DNA from: Cohnella fermenti | GTDB lineage: Bacteria > Bacillota > Bacilli > Paenibacillales > Paenibacillaceae | DNA length: 64,000 nt | Assembly: GCF_004801405.1 (NCBI RefSeq) | Contig: NZ_SSOB01000023.1 | Coordinates: forward strand, 62,001 to 126,000 | Direction of reading: 5' to 3' | Position numbers and translations under genes: made by a program | Shown: positions 61,627 through 64,000 of the stretch, in pieces | Layout of the letters: each line of letters opens with the position of its first letter | How positions within the stretch are numbered: the stretch's first letter is position 1 | Notes under the pieces: generated by a model | Told to the model about the DNA's origin: nothing | The model's database searches: none | The model's input: only the letters and a program-made list of their open reading frames with translations

Positions 61627-64000
61627 CTATGAATACGTGATTGTCGGGCTCCAGTAAGTCGTGTCGAAGCTATTGCTCGCATTCTTGTTCAGCACGAAGT
61701 AAAGCACATCGCCGGCCGTCACGCTGACGGTCAAGGCATGACTGACGCCCGTTGCGTCATTGAATGCGATCGTCTGCCATCCGCTTGCCGGCCATAGCTG
61801 CGCGGTATTCTTCAGGATCTTGAACCGAACGCCATCTCCTCCGTTCGTGTCCTGCTTCCTGGCGGTGCCCGTCACGCTGATCGTGCCCGATACCGGAGCC
61901 GTCCATGCCCTCACGGTGTCGTCGGCATCCGGGTGCATCAAGCCCCCGTCATGGATGAGGTTCCAGGTATTCGTCCCTCTCCAGGTTCGGTCTGTCGCGT
62001 TCCAGCTCATGCTCGTATACGAAGCGGCGTTGCCCTGCAGGTAATTCCAGTTCCATCCGCCCTGATAGGACAGAAAGTCCGTCGATGCGTTATAGACCGG
62101 CTTGTAGGTAATCATAGCGTCCAGTACGGTCGTGTCATAGCTGTCGGTTCCGTTCTTGTTGACGACGATATAGATGAAGTCGCCGACCGCGACGTTCTCG
62201 ATGATGCCGAACTGGACGCCGAGCCGATCGGTTGCCGCGATCGCCTGCCAGCCGGTCGCCGGCCACAGCTGGGTATTGTTCTTCATGATCTTGATCCGTA
62301 CGCCGTCGCCGCCGCCCGCATCCCACTTGGCCGCGGTGCCCTTAATCTGGATCGTGCCCGCGCTCGGCGCCTGCCATGCTTTGACCGCGTCGTTATTCTC
62401 CGGATGAATAAAATTCGGCCCCCACATTCCGATATACGAGCCCGTTCCCTTCCACTTGTTATCCGCCGCGCTCCATGTCATGCTCTGATAACCGGTTCCG
62501 TTCCACTCCAGGTAAGACCATTGCTTGTAGCCCTGAACGGAGGAGAAATCCAGCCCGCCGATGTAAGCATCGACCGGATCGGTCGAGCGCCTGACGGCGA
62601 CATTCTTCACGAAGCCGTTTACGTTAAACGGTTTAGCTCCTAAATCGGTTAGATATTGCCCGTTAACCGATACATTCTCGAACAAGACGTCGCTGACCGG
62701 CTTGCCTTGATCCCAGCCCCACAGCCGGATCTCGTTCGAGCCGGTACCTTCGGCGGTAATGTTCCGGAACGTAATGCCGCTGATCAGCCCCGGGTAACTC
62801 TGGTTGCCCGGCAGCGAGCCGAACCAGAAGCTGTCCGCGAACGATAGATTGACGAGCCTGACGCTCTGCTCGACTCGGATATCCTGGTATAGGATGTTCC
62901 GGAACTGAGTCCCGTTCAGCGCCGTGATGTCCATGACAGCCCGGTCCTGGATAACCCCATGGTTGTCTCGGTCGTCAAAGCTGTAAAGGACGTCATTGTT
63001 TATATATCGGATATTCTCGTAGTACGCGGCTTGCGTCTCCGCTCCGAGCGCCCATACGTCGTTGGCATCGCTCCAGAATTGACTGTTCTGAATGGTTATG
63101 TTGTAATTAGGCGCCCCGTTCGCCGGATTGTCGCTCGCGTTGTACCCCGGCGTAACGACGCCCTTAATCGCGATGCAATCATCCGCCGTGCGGAAGAAGG
63201 AACGATCGATCGTCACGTCATGGGAATTGACGAGGTTCAGCCCGTCCGTGCTTGCATAAGTCGGACTGACAACTTTGTAGTCGCTGACGCTCACCTGGCT
63301 GCTGTTGTCGATAAGACTCGACCAGGACCCAATTCTTCGATCCACGATAATGCCGCTCATCTGGACGTTCGTACTCGACAAGACGCTGATCGGTTGATTC
63401 AAATAAGTCGACGTGTAGGCCATGCTGACGATTCCCCGGCCCCGGATCGCGACGTTCGAGGCTCCCCGCACTTCGATATGCCCGTTAAGGAACGCTCCTC
63501 CGGCGATGTAGAGCGTCTTACCCGAACCGACCGTAATCGTCGTGGTCGGAGTCGAAGAATAGTCGTAATAGCCGGGTCCGATATAGATGACGTTCGGGTC
63601 GGTCGGACTCGGAACGCTGGGATCGGGAGCGCTGGCGAACAAGTGAAGCGTACGTCCCTGGTAGTCTCCGTCCAAAATAAGCGATACGTTCGTCGGCCCG
63701 TTTAACGTGAACTGAATCGTATTCCCGCTCCGGGTGGAGGTTAGGCCAAGAGACGCGGGAGCGAGCTTATACGAGGAAAAGGAGAAGTTGACCGTCACCG
63801 CCACCGTCACGGAGCCGGTCATGTCGAAGTAGCCGTATGATACTGTTTGGCCCCAGCCATTGTTGTCTCCATATAAGTCGATTGAGCTGCCCCCGGCATC
63901 GACCGTAAAATCATAGGAGCGCGGCGCGCCAGCCGGAGCGCTATACGCCGTCACCGTACCGGCGGCGTTCGTCTCGGGAACGGCCACGCCGAACGGAGCG
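61627..64000 (-). CDS. Secreted-type beta-helix glycosidase (GH28/GH49-like), 5' end outside window
   Basis: The frame runs past the right edge, so the start is missing; at least 790 residues are present. The first 110 visible residues form a beta-sandwich like that preceding GH49-type helices. A right-handed parallel beta-helix follows (GRGIVSM; STDGLNLVNSHDVTIDRSFF; TADDCIAIKG, which matches the GH28/GH49 aspartate region; SDANDVWALGAE). After about residue 490 come two homologous modules of about 145 residues, each with MTW or MSWN, HPE/HPD, GDGVR and ATGWQ/ASGWQ motifs, likely carbohydrate-binding. Polygalacturonase, rhamnogalacturonase or dextranase-type activity are all possible. The terminator at 61580 ends the unit. 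Confidence 0.85.
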   Translation of the reverse strand, partial: APFGVAVPETNAAGTVTAYSAPAGAPRSYDFTVDAGGSSIDLYGDNNGWGQTVSYGYFDMTGSVTVAVTVNFSFSSYKLAPASLGLTSTRSGNTIQFTLNGPTNVSLILDGDYQGRTLHLFASAPDPSVPSPTDPNVIYIGPGYYDYSSTPTTTITVGSGKTLYIAGGAFLNGHIEVRGASNVAIRGRGIVSMAYTSTYLNQPISVLSSTNVQMSGIIVDRRIGSWSSLIDNSSQVSVSDYKVVSPTYASTDGLNLVNSHDVTIDRSFFRTADDCIAIKGVVTPGYNASDNPANGAPNYNITIQNSQFWSDANDVWALGAETQAAYYENIRYINNDVLYSFDDRDNHGVIQDRAVMDITALNGTQFRNILYQDIRVEQSVRLVNLSFADSFWFGSLPGNQSYPGLISGITFRNITAEGTGSNEIRLWGWDQGKPVSDVLFENVSVNGQYLTDLGAKPFNVNGFVKNVAVRRSTDPVDAYIGGLDFSSVQGYKQWSYLEWNGTGYQSMTWSAADNKWKGTGSYIGMWGPNFIHPENNDAVKAWQAPSAGTIQIKGTAAKWDAGGGDGVRIKIMKNNTQLWPATGWQAIAATDRLGVQFGIIENVAVGDFIYIVVNKNGTDSYDTTVLDAMITYKPVYNASTDFLSYQGGWNWNYLQGNAASYTSMSWNATDRTWRGTNTWNLIHDGGLMHPDADDTVRAWTAPVSGTISVTGTARKQDTNGGDGVRFKILKNTAQLWPASGWQTIAFNDATGVSHALTVSVTAGDVLYFVLNKNASNSFDTTYWSPTITYS

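Overview
The window reads as chromosome of a Gram-positive, moderately GC-rich, spore-forming-type firmicute of the Paenibacillaceae (Paenibacillus/Cohnella-like). This is inferred from the gene families (YesM/YesN two-component pairs, very large membrane-bound AraC regulators, LipO/LplB/YtcP-type ABC importers without their own ATPase, an SLH-domain surface protein) and from strong AGGAGG-type ribosome sites. It is almost wholly devoted to plant or microbial polysaccharide breakdown.

Layout. 1-2024 (+): end of an AraC-type response regulator and its YesM-like sensor kinase. 1997-7528 (-): AraC/cupin regulator, GH95 alpha-L-fucosidase and an unrecognised 695-aa toroid-like protein. 7685-10023 (+): an unusual cytoplasmic FG-GAP/VCBS repeat protein, a Gfo/Idh oxidoreductase and the stump of a GH4 enzyme. 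10147-24841 (-): one long operon reading SBP, two permeases, GH29 fucosidase, a 1765-aa secreted protein with five beta-sandwich repeats and an unassigned C-terminal region, two Gfo/Idh oxidoreductases, a DUF993 protein and a xylose-isomerase-like TIM barrel. 25102-40957 (-): permease, permease, SBP, membrane AraC regulator, large secreted GH30-type enzyme, GH63-like glycosidase, Gfo/Idh, second membrane AraC regulator.

41083-45309 is a decayed zone: fused remnants of a CE7 acetyl esterase and a MalT/LuxR regulator, an intact SDR with a frameshifted small ORF before it, the 3' part of a tRNA-Leu gene (candidate attachment site), and a sulfatase broken by an internal deletion. 45309-58736 (-) is a third uptake and degradation operon (sensor kinase, response regulator, SBP, two permeases, secreted GH5 enzyme, GH78-like rhamnosidase, broken sulfatase). 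58908-61380 is an SLH surface protein with three frameshifts. 61627 to the end is a 5'-truncated secreted right-handed beta-helix (GH28/GH49-like) enzyme.

Together the genes suggest that secreted multi-modular enzymes (GH30, GH5, beta-helix enzyme, the 1765-aa protein) cut a complex polysaccharide. Three ABC importers take up oligosaccharides, powered by an ATPase encoded elsewhere. Intracellular GH95, GH29, GH78 and GH63-type exo-enzymes strip fucose, rhamnose and other sugars, and Gfo/Idh plus isomerase/aldolase-like enzymes process the products, perhaps by an oxidoreductive route. The presence of two fucosidase families and a sulfatase remnant points to fucose-bearing, possibly once sulfated, glycans; this is inference. 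CcpA cre-like sites upstream of several units suggest catabolite repression. The most interesting items are the 1765-aa and 695-aa unassigned proteins, the Gfo/Idh-Gfo/Idh-DUF993-TIM operon, the intracellular FG-GAP protein and the tRNA-Leu fragment.
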